A stretch of DNA of 64,000 nucleotides, taken from NCBI GenBank assembly GCA_025526995.1, contig JAHLKG010000013.1, positions 124,001 through 188,000 of the forward strand. Direction: 5' to 3'. A model generated the notes under the pieces. The model saw nothing but the letters and a program-made list of their open reading frames with translations, was not told the origin of the DNA and did no database searches. This DNA is from Powellomyces hirtus. Its lineage: Eukaryota; Chytridiomycota; Chytridiomycetes; Spizellomycetales; Powellomycetaceae. Every line of letters starts with the position of its first letter. The stretch's first letter is position 1. Position numbers and translations under genes: made by a program. Below, one piece after another: positions 43,966-54,439 of this stretch.

Positions 43966-44787
43966 ATGGGTCTCTTCAAATCCCGTCTCTCCCATCCCCC
44001 AGCGCCGCCGCTCTTCAACCCAACATCCCCACAGCCCACCACGTCGCTCCTCCCGCTGCCCCCACCCCTGCCTCCCCCGCCAACGCTGTCCTCTGCGCCG
44101 CCGATCCCGAACGACGCCACGGTGGTTGACCCCAACGACCCGTTGCAGATTGCGATTTTCTACCATGAGCTCAATGTGCTGGAAGTCGCGACGTATTATT
44201 TCTCGGTCGCGGCGGCGAGGGGACACCCGGTTGGGCTGTTCATGTATGCGATGAGCATGCGCCATGGGTGGGGGTGTGGGAAGGATGAGGAGGGCGCGGT
44301 GCGGTTGCTGCAGAAGGCGGCGGAAACGGCGGTGATGGATCTGAATCAGGAACTCGACACGACGCAACACCACCACCTTGCGCCCTCACCAACAACAACA
44401 CCGCTCTCTCCCACATCCCCACTACAACAGCAACAACAACAACAGCAACAACAACAACAACAGCTCGCCTCCCCCTCAGGCCCGCTCAAAACAATCGCCA
44501 CGGCCGAACTCACCCTCGCCATCTACGAACTCGCAATGTCGTTCAAACAAGGCTGGGGCGTCCCCAAGTCCAAAACCACGTCCACGTACTACATGACCAT
44601 TGCCGCGCAGCTCGGCGACGTTGACGCCCAGCAGGAGTTGGGCGAGTGCTACCTCCGCGGCGACGGCGTCAAGCGAGATAAAAAAATGGCCGCCAAATGG
44701 TTTAGGGAGGCCGAACGCCAGGGCGCCCATATGGTCTCCATGCAGTGGATCTGGAAGGAAAAGTATGACCCGGAACCAAAAACGTGA
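43966..44787 (+). CDS. Sel1-repeat protein, Nif1/DSF2-like
   Basis: Single-exon frame; MGLFKSRLS at 43966 is taken as the start, with an in-frame ATG at 43948 as alternative (274 or 280 codons including the stop). A Pro-rich N-terminus of about 45 residues precedes NDPLQIAIFYHELNVLEVAT, a segment typical of the fungal Nif1/DSF2 group. Sel1 repeats follow: AAARGHPVGLFMYAMSMRHG and later DAQQELGECYLRGDGVKRDK. Between them lies a low-complexity insert with an 11-Gln run encoded by CAA/CAG (about 44427-44463). Sel1 repeats are TPR-like scaffolds. S. pombe Nif1 inhibits the Nim1/Cdr1 kinase pathway that controls mitotic entry; transfer of that role is inference. Confidence 0.8.
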   Translation: MGLFKSRLSHPPAPPLFNPTSPQPTTSLLPLPPPLPPPPTLSSAPPIPNDATVVDPNDPLQIAIFYHELNVLEVATYYFSVAAARGHPVGLFMYAMSMRHGWGCGKDEEGAVRLLQKAAETAVMDLNQELDTTQHHHLAPSPTTTPLSPTSPLQQQQQQQQQQQQQLASPSGPLKTIATAELTLAIYELAMSFKQGWGVPKSKTTSTYYMTIAAQLGDVDAQQELGECYLRGDGVKRDKKMAAKWFREAERQGAHMVSMQWIWKEKYDPEPKT

Positions 44788-45235
44788 CATCTGCAACAAC
44801 GATAAACTACAACAGTAGCAGGGTGCACAGATATATACCCCCCCTTATCCCCCACCACCACAACCCACCAGCCACACACCCACCATCCTATCCTATTCAT
44901 TTACCCCACGAGACCGGTCCCGACACGTCCATTCAATCCCCGTTTTTGCACTTTTTTTTTTTCAACTTTTCTTTTTGCCCTTTCTTTCGTTGAATACAAT
45001 CCATCTTGCGTTTTTGTTCACAAAACATTGTCTTTTATCGGTCTCCTTGTCGATTGCGCAAGGGGGCGTTTGGCCACAGGACCAAGTGTGCTCGACATAT
45101 ATCTCATTATACATATGGAATATAGATATATATGGTCTACGTAACTAAAAAAATCCACGGCAGCAGCATATGCACGAATGTGCACAAACACATCTATCTG
45201 CTTTATGTGTGTGTGTGTGTCTCGCTCTCGCGCGC
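44788..45235. other. Convergent intergenic region with short simple repeats
   Basis: It lies between the Sel1 gene (+) and the phosphotransferase (-). It includes a T11 tract near 44952, an AT-rich stretch near 45118 and (TG)n near 45207. No gene seen. Confidence 0.5.
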
Positions 45236-46759
45236 TCACGGCCGCGTCATGAGGGGCCGGTACGGAATGCGGAGGCACTGGATGCCGAGGTGCGTGCAGA
45301 AGCGGTCAATGACGGACACGGCCCAGTGCAGGTACGACGCGACGGCGTAGGCGAGGAAGAGGTACAGGTAGATGGCTTCCGTGGTCGAGGACCAGATGGG
45401 GCCGCTGGTGGGGGGGAAGGGGGAGGGGATGTCAGTCAACAGTGGGTGGGGGTTTTGTAAGAAAATTTTTTCTCTCGGTTTACCTCTGGAAGATGACGGG
45501 GAGGGTGGCGAGGGTTGCACCGATGAGCATTGGGGTAAGCAGTTTCCAGTAGGTCGGGTATGGCATGTGGGTTACATGGGCAAGGATGATCGCCGTCTAA
45601 GACAGAAAAATTAAAAAATGAGCATCTTGAAAATTCGCAAGGCCGTCGTCTAAACGCGGGGGGGGGGGGGGGGGGGGTTGTTGATTCTACACTCACCGCG
45701 ATCCGTCCAAACACCAGCCCCGTCGCCATCACAAACGCCACGGTGTGATGGCCCAGTATAAACGACGCCGGGGACGCCAGCCACGCATAGATGGCGGCCA
45801 TGTACACCCCAAACGGTGCGATCTGGCTCATCGCTTCCCGCACGCTTTGGCCCTTCTCCCTGCACACCGCATACACGCGGTAGATCGAGATGGGCACCTG
45901 CGTCGTCGCCATCATCGCAATCATGCCCGCCAGAAAGAGGTCCATCAGTTTCCAACCGGCGGGCGTCACGTTGGCGAGCACGGGCAGCGCGGTGGACACG
46001 TCCTGCCACCACATGGCGGGGCCGTACACGCCCGACAGGATCAGCAGCGTGCACGCTATTATGAGTCCCTCGGTGGGTCCATTGATGTAACCGAGGTAGA
46101 GCGAGCCCGTGTGGTAATTCTCCCACGTGGAGAAAAAAAAGACAATGACCGTCATCGAGTGCAGAAACACGGTATGCCAGCCCAAGCCCATGCCCAGCCC
46201 CGCAGCCTGCACGAGCGCACCAAAGGAGCAGTTGAGGGAATCGACGCCGTGGTCAAACAGTTCACCGAGCGGGGAGGATGAACCGGTGCGGCGCGCCTGT
46301 TTGCCGTCGACATTGTCAAAGGTCGAGTAGAGCCAGATGCCGATCGCAAAGGAAAAGTAGATCCAGGATGGACCCGCGGTTTCGAGGTCCGGCGAGTAAT
46401 AGAGTGCGATGGCGACGTTGGCGAGAACAAAGAAGAAACCCAGGAGCGTGATCAGGTTGGGACTACAACCCGACAAAAAACCAACAACGAGTGGGTGTTG
46501 AGCATCATCAACCTTTCTCAAAGTGACAAGATGCAAAAACCCGTCCCACTTACGCAAGCCACATAGGAAACAAGGTCGTGCAAAACTCCCAGTATGGCTT
46601 CAGAATGTACTGCGACACTGGTGACTAGAAGAGGGTTCAGCAAAGGTCGAAACCCCCCGCCCCACTTGTCCTTACCTTATCAATCGACGAGTACTTGTAC
46701 AGCCGCAAGTTCCTCAACCCTTCGTCCGAGACATACGATTCTTTCGCCGGGAACAACAT
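45236..46759 (-). CDS. CDP-ethanolamine/choline:diacylglycerol phosphotransferase
   Basis: Five exons (46676-46759, 46554-46624, 45697-46462, 45484-45596, 45236-45404) total 401 codons, 400 aa, the normal EPT1/CPT1 length. The N-terminus (YVSDEGLRNLRLYKYSSIDK) and PNLITLLGF are typical of the family. The CDP-alcohol phosphotransferase signature D-G-x2-A-R-x8-G-x3-D-x3-D is complete in NVDGKQARRTGSSSPLGELF followed by DHGVD. About ten membrane helices are visible. It makes phosphatidylethanolamine and/or phosphatidylcholine from diacylglycerol in the ER or Golgi by the Kennedy pathway; the head-group preference is not decidable here. Intron 3 holds a 20-bp G/C homopolymer (45658-45677). Confidence 0.94.
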
Positions 46760-47998
46760 GGTTGCAAGGAGGGATCTACCATGGCACCCCAAAGAAACGG
46801 TGCGAGAGTCAGATCAGTTGAGACTCCTCACTCGTTTTGGCAGGGGCGAAATGCCAAACTGCATATGCGCCGATTGTGAATGCCAAAATCCTCTGCCTCA
46901 CCTCTGCTGAATCCTCGCCGGAACAGTCTTGCCCGAATTCGTCCGTTTCGTGCCGGCGCGGTTACTCTGTCTCGCCGGTCGTCGACGGGTAGTCGCACTC
47001 GTACCCTTGTTGTTGCTGTGGCTGTTGGTGATGGTGTTGCCGCCGGAGGGATGGTGCTCCTTGGCGGATAGTTGGGCTGAGGCGGCCAGTGTGGGCAACG
47101 AAATTTTCACAAAACAGAGAGAATGAGAGGCTTCCTCTGTTTGCGGAAACGAAACGACGTGGGCGGTCCGTCGGGCACCAGGTATGGGTTGTGTGTATTA
47201 TTTGGGCAAAAGCGCGCAACCGAGAGAAAAAGTAGCGTTGTTATACGAGGCGATACACTAGACTAGCTAAAGTAGCCCGCGCCCGCAATTTTTTATAACG
47301 AAACTTGGTCCTGCTACCCGACTGCTACGAAACGCAGCCTTGACGTGCAAGTTGGGGGTTTGGCAGTCGTTACGGCGGCGGTGGTCGCCAGACTTTTTGA
47401 GAAAAAAAAACGGCGCCGTCACGAGAGTCAAACGTCAACAAGTGAGAAGAGTTTTCGTTTGTCACACCCCTCCCATCACATGATTCAGTGAGTCATTGAA
47501 CACACACGCGCAAAGTTGTTTGTACTGCGCGCCGACGCGTCTATGCTAAGAAAAGGATTGACACAGCGCTTCGCACACGTGATTCTAGTACTTACTCGTT
47601 GCATTCTTAACGAATGGACGACATGAGATGGGCGGCTCTTTGAACCGCACATAGGACTAATGCATATATTGCAAAAAACCCACATCCCTCCGTACATAAT
47701 ATGCCGTATCTCAATTCATGATTGTATCGATAGCAAGGCTGATTAGTGTCTTCCTCGTCTTCTCCCAACATCCCCAACAGCATGCGGGCAATGTGGCCGT
47801 CTTTTGTGTCAAAGCCCATGTCTCCAACTGGCAAAAGTCTTCCGCCTGTCGTCGTTCTTCTTGCCTTGGCCTTGACGCGTTTGTCTCGTCGTTGCTGAAT
47901 CTCGACCTGCATCATGGTTCGCTATCCCAATGCCCGGATGTCTTCACCCCATCCATCCCACGTGAGCGAGTCTCGTAGCTTGATCGTGACGCGGTCAA
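46760..47998. other. Gene-poor interval
   Basis: Minus-strand segments 47607-47915 (KRVKAKARRTTTGGRLLPVG) and 47910-48035 (TIVDRVTIKLRDSLTWDGWG) look protein-like but lie in different frames. They may be decayed or unresolved 3' exons of the F-box gene to the right. Confidence 0.4.
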
Positions 47999-48417
47999 CT
48001 ATGGTGAAGGTTTGTCGCCCTTAACTCGACCGTGTAATGCAACTCCAAGGCAAGCCACTGGTTCCCGGATTTCAAAAACCCAGTGCCAAAGATCATGGTC
48101 AACAAAGAGCCGACTGGGGGTCCGTAAGTCGCAGGTTGTACGTCTGTGCCGACCATTCACAGACAAGAGCGCCGCCCGAACAAATCTTGCCGTGCAGTTT
48201 TTGAGAATCATCGCAGTCCCAAAACTAGTTGTGATTTCCACTGTGACATTCCTCAATAGACTCAATGGCATCACGTCTTAATCATCTCGTTCCATGCGCG
48301 TGAGACTCCTCGGGCAATAAGCTGAGGGTAGGCCGGACGCAGATGGAGCAAGATGGCACGCCAGATATCTTCGGGAAGTGGGTGGTGTCCGGAGACGGAG
48401 AGAGCTTGCTTATTCAT
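47999..48417 (-). CDS. Short F-box protein, possibly truncated
   Basis: Two minus-strand exons (48275-48417 and 47999-48224) splice in phase to 123 codons, 122 aa. The F-box is at residues about 12-48 (HHPLPEDIWRAILLHLRPAY, then RGVSRAWNEMI). Exon 2 encodes a beta-rich segment (TARFVRAALLSVNGRHRRTT; DHDLWHWVFEIREPVACLGV). The family's C-terminal domain appears cut short: similar-looking sequence continues downstream in shifted frames to about 47607. Either further introns were missed or the gene is truncated. An F-box would recruit it to an SCF ubiquitin ligase through Skp1. Confidence 0.5.
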
Positions 48418-48651
48418 ATTGTGTGGGCAGAAAAGAAGATGTAACCTTCCCGCTGACAGATGGGGCGAGGTGGTTGTCGAGAGATTCGTTTCCACGCGTG
48501 AAAGTTGGGATGATTGAGAGTCCAACGCGCGTTCGTTGCCAGCGCAACAAGCAACACTGGGGACTGTCGACGCAGGCTTGCTGATTATGATACGGCAAAC
48601 CCCACACGGCATTTCTCCCCAGGCAGCGCAACACACACACACACTTTCATC

Positions 48652-49430
48652 ATGACCAACCACGACGAAGACGATACCGCACCACCAAGTATGTTCTCCT
48701 AACTCGTGAAGAGAAGCAGGGAAAGGATAGAGAGGAGAAGCAAATGGAGGATGGGAGGGAATGCGGTTCCCGATTCCGCGCGCACAACAAAGAACAAGTA
48801 TAGCGATGCGGGAGGAGTTATAGCGAACAGGGGGTCGTCTCCGTCTTTGTGATTCATTGAGAGGATGCATATTTTTGGCAAAGGACATGGGCGTGCGCTC
48901 GACTTGAGTGATATTCTCAGCTTAAAACAATGATTGGTGGGACGAGCTTCGTAGAGGAAAACGTTCTTTGGGTCACAGGGGCGGTCAGGGATGACTAGTC
49001 ACTAATCTCTAAAACCTTCATCTTTTTTCTTGTCGATATCTGAAACAGAAACCTACATCACCCAGGAAGAGCTGAATAAAGCTCGAATTCCGCTGGCGTG
49101 GCGCGACTACTGTGCACACCTCCTGCCCGAGCTGAACCAGTGCCGGAAGGACAACTACTACCTTCCGTGGAAATGCGGAAACGAGCGGGTGGCGTGGATG
49201 AAGTGTCAATATGATGAGTGAGTTGTGATGTGCCCCCATATTGTCAACACAAGGGCGAAACAGGAGAAAACAGACAATCCATGTCTTGTCTAACCCGCTG
49301 TTTTGTCTCTGCTTCTCTCTCTCTCTCGCTCTCCGTCGTTTCCAGTTACCAGCGCCGGATGCGAAAACTTGAGAAGCGTCGGGCAAAGCAGGACGCTGAC
49401 CGGTTGGATTCCACTGCGGCGGAGCTCTAG
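48652..49430 (+). CDS. Complex I subunit NDUFB7 (B18)
   Basis: Three exons (48652-48688, 49049-49217, 49346-49430) give 97 codons, 96 aa. The twin CX9C motif is clear: CAHLLPELNQC and CGNERVAWMKC, separated by RKDNYYLPWK, as in NDUFB7. The Lys/Arg-rich C-terminal helix (YQRRMRKLEKRRAKQDADRL) is also typical. The protein is imported into the intermembrane space through Mia40-dependent disulfide formation and sits on the membrane arm of NADH:ubiquinone oxidoreductase. The first intron is long for this window (360 nt). Confidence 0.93.
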
Positions 49431-50550
49431 AGGGTGACTCTCCCTCTTTTACCTCTTTGAAGAAAAAATGGAGAACATAGACGCACAGCCCAGCTCATCA
49501 CCCCCCGAAACCCTTTGTGTTGAAGAAAAAGAAAAAACATTAATATACCGTGGAGATCTCGATTCTTTTTGTTTCGTTTGGGCCCCACACCGCTTTGCGA
49601 CTGGATGAGGATGTGTCAGATGTGATCTTTCTGGGAAATTCAAATCACAGATGGGTAGGATGTCGCAACTAGGGGGATGGCGCAACAACATGGTGGTCCT
49701 GGCGCTCATCAGCGACGAGGATTACGATGGAACCCAACGTGTGTGTTAGGCCACACGCGGTGTGTTCCCGGTCAAATCGCGGCAGCATGAATGCGCAACG
49801 TTGCAAATCTTTGGGTTGCCCTTGCTGGAGAAACTTTCTCGCCAACTTCCGCACACCTTGTCCATCAAGCGGCGATACGCTGAAGTGAGTAGCGACTTTT
49901 AAACAAATTCTGAACTCAATGCGGAAGGAGTTTTGCAAAGGGAGAGAACAAGATTTGGCCAGCGGTGGCGGCAGTAATAATCCATGCCTTCCTCAGCGGT
50001 AGCGCACATGCTGATTTTGAATCAATGCCCCAAGACTCTACACGTTTCGGGGGCCTGTCAATTCTAGCATATCTACATACTTTATTCAGTAAAGTACAGT
50101 GCGCTGCTGTCTGAAACTCAATATGGCGTATGAGCTGAGCGTGAGGCCTCAGCATTCCCATCTTGGACGGTATCTCGAGACCACTTTTGTATGATAACGC
50201 GTGTTCATGTATTGGTGCGCTACGCAACCCGTTTCCGCTCAAGGTCCGCAATCTCCGATTGTAGAGGACGCGATAACGATTAACAGCTGGTCTCAGACTC
50301 TTTGAAAAGCAAAGATCGCCTGGTTCGACTGTGCGCACAGACTGGGAGTTTCCGCGCCAGTACTGGCACACATGCGTCCTGAGCTTAGAGTCCTGGACCC
50401 GTTTAGAAAACAAGTAAAAGCTCTGCAAAGTTGAGATACGTTTTGGGCCATCTGCTGAGGGTTTCTCGCAGCGGCTTGACAAGATGGGGCCGTTCCGTTT
50501 TCTCTCGGCAGCGTGATGCAGCGTGATCAACGTGGTGCTAGGGATGGGCT
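49431..50550. other. Gene-poor region
   Basis: A 204-codon minus-strand frame (49916-50530) has no recognisable domain, no family-like composition and no supporting neighbours; I do not call it a gene. Confidence 0.4.
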
Positions 50551-50998
50551 AAATGATACCAAAGTACATCCACTCGAGACACCTATTCACCAAAGGCCGG
50601 TCAAGCTCCCGGACTTTGATGGCTCTGTCGTTGCCGGAGTCATCGAAGTGCCCCTTGAAACTGGCGGAGAACAGTGCTGAAAACATGCTGAGCAAGAATT
50701 AGACTTTCACGTCGCCAAGTCTGAGGAGACAGTCAGAGAACATATCATTATTGAAGAGTGAGGCAAAGGTACACCGTTCCGGCGCCATGGTGAAAAAGCA
50801 CGGTATGTACATCGCCAGATCCACGAACTTGATATCCTCCAGCAGCAGCGGTACCGGTATGCCCGGAGATGAGCAGTATGGTATGAAGCCTCCGTCTAAT
50901 TCGTGGACACGCCTTTTGTTAGTGATGAAGAAAAAGTGAGGTTGGAACTGAAGAACCTCATCCGCCAGTCGAGGGTTGATCCCTCGCTTGAAACCCAT
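50551..50998 (-). pseudogene. BTB/POZ-domain gene relic
   Basis: On the minus strand SLFNNDMFSDCLLRLGDVKV (a BTB domain start) runs into a stop at 50699-50701. It continues in frame after the stop as MFSALFSASFKGHFDD and DRPLVNRCLEWMYFGI, the central and last helices of a BTB domain. About ten residues of the canonical core (the VHxxVLxxxS region) are missing at the stop. Upstream sequence to about 51385 (LRRETFDHQRNVRSDLSILP, then FQPHFFFITNKRRVHELDGG) may be the N-terminal part of the same gene in broken frames. Intact relatives are substrate adaptors of Cul3 ligases. Confidence 0.55.
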
Positions 50999-52182
50999 GA
51001 GGCCGGACTAGTCATGCAGGGAATCGCCACCATAATGTCCATGCCTTTTACTCGGGATAAGAAAGTAATGTTGTAATTGGTGCCCGTCAATGTTGAACAC
51101 CGGGAAGACGCTGCCAGGCCCCTATCAGTGAATAAACCCTCCACCTTGGTGCGGTGTCATCGGTAAGATAGAGAGGTCGGATCTGACATTACGTTGGTGG
51201 TCAAAAGTTTCCCTCCGCAGATTTAACGCTGTTGGCAATTTTTCAAGGTCCCTGCGATGGTTACTGGGTCGAAGTTTGACTGTCGTCTCCTCCGGCTGCT
51301 GGGGTGCGCTTTCTGTGTTGACCCGTTGAGTTTCGTTTGAGGCCGTTGCGGGCCCGACAGCCGACGAGGAAGAGACTCCAAGCATGCGCCGCTACTTTCA
51401 TCTCGTGGCATCAAGAAGGATGACTTGCCAATCTGAAGTGCTCAACGTGTTCAACTCTGATTTGCTTCATGAGTCACCGGAGCGCGTGGTGCGGTCAACA
51501 CACTAGTTTCTTCAACCCTGTTCGACATTCTCTCACTTTATACGCCAGTTTGTCACATGCACTATCCCCATCATAACATAATAACAAGATGGTACATCCC
51601 TGCCTTGGATATGCTGACTTTGTCGCAAGAAGACCGAACTCAATGTTGCTGTAGGCCACCATAAAACTAGGCAGTCTGCTTGTGCGGACACTCGCCAAAC
51701 CGCTAGCCAACTCTATAAAACAGCAGGTAAAGTCCTCTATATCTTGGTATTGTCATTTGTTGCCGAGGCTGACCAGTTGCTTTTCAGGCGAGGGTATGTA
51801 TTTTTGTCAAAGGGGATTTATCTTGTGGGTTTCCTCAAAGATGTAACTCGGTCCATAGAATCACCCAGCATTCAAGGATTTTTGCATGGGCGTTGCACAG
51901 GTAAGCGCAAAATGCATAACACGATTTTCGCACAGGCTGTTGTTGAAGATGGACTTCTTGACAGAAAACACATGCGTGGGAACATAATTTGAAGACGCGG
52001 TATGCAAGACGTATGCGTAACTGCTTGATGGACCGCACAAAACTTATAGACGCTTTCGGGGAGCAGGTTTCTCGGATATCCGCAAGAGAATGTCCGGCCA
52101 CTCAATGACGCACGAGCAGTGGAAACGGGGGCAAATTTTATCAGCGAGAGTGTCATCTTTTCAGTGGCAGTCGCAACAATAA
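50999..52182. other. Gene-poor region, partly relic
   Basis: It probably contains the broken N-terminal part of the BTB relic (to about 51385). Beyond that only short frames occur. Confidence 0.4.
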
Positions 52183-52551
52183 GTGAGTTCAAGCCGCGAC
52201 CAGAGACGGTGCAGTCCTCTATGTCTGCTGACGCCGAATATCCGCTTGCCAGTGGGAGAAGCGTATAGATCCAGTCGAAAGACATCACAACGGCGGCAGG
52301 ACGTAGATGCGGACATTGACCAGCTACAGGCCGAGTTGTCCGCTACCGAAAACATGATGGCGGAGATGAAAGCGAGTATAAATCAGTTACAGTCTCAGGT
52401 GGAAGCGCTGAATTCCGAAAATCGGCGACTGGGACGAGAGATGGAACGGGTGGCTTCCGCGCTAAAGATCAAGCTGGTCAAGGAGGCATTTATACGGATA
52501 TGCACAGATGGCGACTGCTCGAGCGATAGACCAGAGTTGAATCAGAAATAG
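52183..52551 (+). CDS. Coiled-coil ORF, hypothetical
   Basis: A frame of 122 aa whose last two thirds are a clear heptad coiled coil (DIDQLQAELSATENMMAEMK, then QLQSQVEALNSENRRLGREM). The first 35 residues are Arg/Ser-rich and may be non-coding; a spliced upstream exon is possible. I do not recognise a family. It could be the 3' end of a degraded gene. Confidence 0.4.
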   Translation: MSSSRDQRRCSPLCLLTPNIRLPVGEAYRSSRKTSQRRQDVDADIDQLQAELSATENMMAEMKASINQLQSQVEALNSENRRLGREMERVASALKIKLVKEAFIRICTDGDCSSDRPELNQK

Positions 52552-52940
52552 ACACTGCACATATATATATAGCAAATGAGTCTCGTAGATTGTTTCTTGC
52601 AAACTAGTCATTTGTGGTGGGACGATCCTCGCCTACGCGCAAAATAATAATGGATTGTGCAGCGCATGAAACTATCCAAAGACTACATGAGATCAGGTTG
52701 CTGAATGTACGTCGTAGTGTTGGGCAAGTTGGGAGAGGGTCAGGAAGAAATTCTTGTCGAAAGTGTCATGCTCACACGCAGGAAAACAAAAGTTTGGCAC
52801 AACTCTGCAAGAGGAAAGACCGCCCCCTTCAACTCACAACGGGTATGTCGGCCGACGTGAGGCTACTCTCAGCGGCCGCCCGTTTTGCTCGAAAGCAGTC
52901 ACTGCATATCTCACATTCCAACCTGATTCGTGCGCAGCGT
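52552..52940. other. Intergenic region, no gene seen
   Basis: Only short frames lie between the coiled-coil ORF and the array upstream of the U2 gene. Confidence 0.45.
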
Positions 52941-53028
52941 AACAACTGCGCAACGACTGCGCATCGACTGCGCAATGACTGCGCAACGACTGCGCAATGA
53001 CTGCGCATCGACTGCGCAATGACTGCGG
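52941..53028 (+). repeat. 11-bp tandem array (aYgactgcgca type) x8
   Basis: Eight nearly identical 11-bp units, each containing the palindrome TGCGCA (the last is degenerate, TGCGGA). The array ends 136 bp upstream of the U2 snRNA start and 93 bp upstream of its TATA box. One unit per helical turn (11 bp) would place the palindromes on one face of the DNA. Confidence 0.9.
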
Positions 53029-53121
53029 ATGCCCCAGCAGTGGCACAGTCCAGCCAATGAGAGGCCACGAAAAAAGCAGCCCCGTTTTTTCACGTCCAGT
53101 GGCACAGCACTTTCCAAACTC

Positions 53122-53128
53122 TATAAAA
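53122..53128 (+). promoter_or_regulatory. TATA box of U2 snRNA gene
   Basis: TATAAAA lies 43 bp upstream of the inferred U2 5' end, a plausible distance for transcription initiation. Confidence 0.6.
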
Positions 53129-53164
53129 GGCGAGCATCCCCCGGCTCCCCTTCTGTTTTCTCCA

Positions 53165-53354
53165 ATCCTCTCAGGCCTTTTGGCTAAGATCAAGTGTAGT
53201 ATCTGTTCTATTCAGTCTGATAACTGAATCTGTTTTCATTGAAAACAAATGTTGTCAAACTTATTTTTGAATCTCGCCGGGTCTCCTTGGGCTTGCTCAA
53301 GGCCCTGGCATTGGTGTCCCTGGTATTGCACTACCTCCAGGTGACGCCGAACCC
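53165..53354 (+). ncRNA. U2 spliceosomal snRNA
   Basis: The 5' part TCAGGCCTTTTGGCTAAGAT and CAAGTGTAGTATCTGTTCT match U2 almost base for base, including the GUAGUA branch-point-recognition sequence. Stem IIa follows (TTCAGTCTGATAACTGAA). A Sm site (ACTTATTTTTGA) lies at about 53249-53260. A long stem III and stem IV end with CCTGGTATTGCACTACCTCC, the conserved U2 loop IV. Total length about 190 nt, close to human U2 (188). Ends are set by analogy and may be off by a few bases. Confidence 0.95.
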
Positions 53355-53370
53355 TCTTTAAAATAAAAGG

Positions 53371-53649
53371 ATGAAAAATATGAGTTGGGAGTATAATGTG
53401 ATAGTGAACGAACTAGGGTTACTCGAACGTTCAGCACTCTCTCTGGGCTTGCCGTTCAAGCAAGTGTTGAATGAACCAGCACTATCATACTACCGAGAAT
53501 GTACGTCGAACTTTCTGTTCCGAGTCACGTTTCCTATGTATGCACTTGAGAGTATCGTAGACGATGCATATGTCAAGGTGCTGCAAATTTCGCAGCAAAA
53601 GTATCATCCCGGGATGGCAGAAGAATGCCTTCTCCGCACTCTTGAATGA
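53371..53649 (+). pseudogene. Possible TenA/haem-oxygenase-fold fragment
   Basis: A 92-codon frame starting 17 bp after the U2 gene. ELGLLERSALSLGLPFKQVL, then EPALSYYRECTSNFLFRVTF and a following YALESI helix, resemble the middle of TenA/thiaminase-II-type proteins (helix, P-x-x-x-Y, long helix). It is too short for the family (about 220 aa) and lacks the flanking helices, so I read it as a relic. Low certainty. Confidence 0.3.
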
Positions 53650-53824
53650 AATGAAGCAAAGTACCATCGTTAAGGGTGGTGATTGACAAGACTACATTGT
53701 CCATTTGCGTAAAACTGCTCAAGCTGCGAAAGATCTGGGTATTTTGTCGACGATTCGCAGCTCCGCGTTTCTGACCGAGAGCAATCTGTGAATTTTACCA
53801 AACACATCTACCCACATTCACGTT

Positions 53825-53889
53825 GCCTTACTCAAAACACCATCTCCCACCACCACTGCCTTACTCAAAACACCATCTCCCACCACCAC
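53825..53889 (+). repeat. 33-bp tandem duplication
   Basis: Two copies of a 33-bp unit (gccttactcaaaacaccatc followed by tcccaccaccact) lie just before the prefoldin ATG, probably in its leader. Confidence 0.9.
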
Positions 53890-53900
53890 ACATACTCACC

Positions 53901-54439
53901 ATGGCAATGACACCAGAACTCGCCCAAAGGGTATAGCGCTGAACCCCCCGCTCGTCCCTAACCCATCACCCAATGTGACTAAACAGGCCCATGCAACGCT
54001 TTTTCGTAGGTCCTACAGGAGATCCAAGACAAGATGGTCGAGACATCACGCCAGCTCGGGATGGTGCGCGGCCAGCTGCAAGCTCGGGAGCGCGAGAAGC
54101 GGGTGTGCGAACTCACGGTCAAGGAACTGGGATCGCTCGGCGAGGGTGTGGCTGCGTACCGGGCTGTTGGCAAAATGTGCGTTGGGCGTCTACATTACCA
54201 TTCGCGGGTGTGTTCTCTGTCCCCGCTAAGGAACGACAATATTGATTGGGGTTCTCTGTTCCTGTAGGTTCATCCAAGAACCTCTCACGGGTCTCGTGAA
54301 AGAACTGGAGACACGGAAATCGGATTCCGAACGGGAAGCCAAAAACTTTGAGCGGGCAGCCAGCAAACTGGAACGGGACTTGAACGAAACCCAGAATACG
54401 TGGAAGGAGATCATGCACAGAGCGCAGCCGACCGAATGA
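53901..54439 (+). CDS. Prefoldin subunit 1
   Basis: Three exons (53901-53930, 54019-54176, 54268-54439) give 120 codons, 119 aa, against 122 in human PFDN1. Two long coiled-coil helices flank the beta-hairpin segment VAAYRAVGKMFIQEPL, which parallels MYEGVGRMFILQS of PFDN1. Prefoldin is a hexamer of two alpha-class and four beta-class subunits (this is beta class) that hands unfolded actin and tubulin to the CCT chaperonin. The first intron acceptor is the least certain; the chosen one drops one or two residues relative to animal sequences. Confidence 0.85.

Noticed and set aside
49916..50530. 204-codon minus-strand open frame
   Set aside because: No domain, no family-like pattern, and it sits in a relic-rich stretch; length alone is not convincing.
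51872..52288. 138-codon minus-strand frame overlapping the coiled-coil ORF
   Set aside because: It competes with the plus-strand heptad coiled coil, which is the more protein-like reading; no domain on the minus strand.
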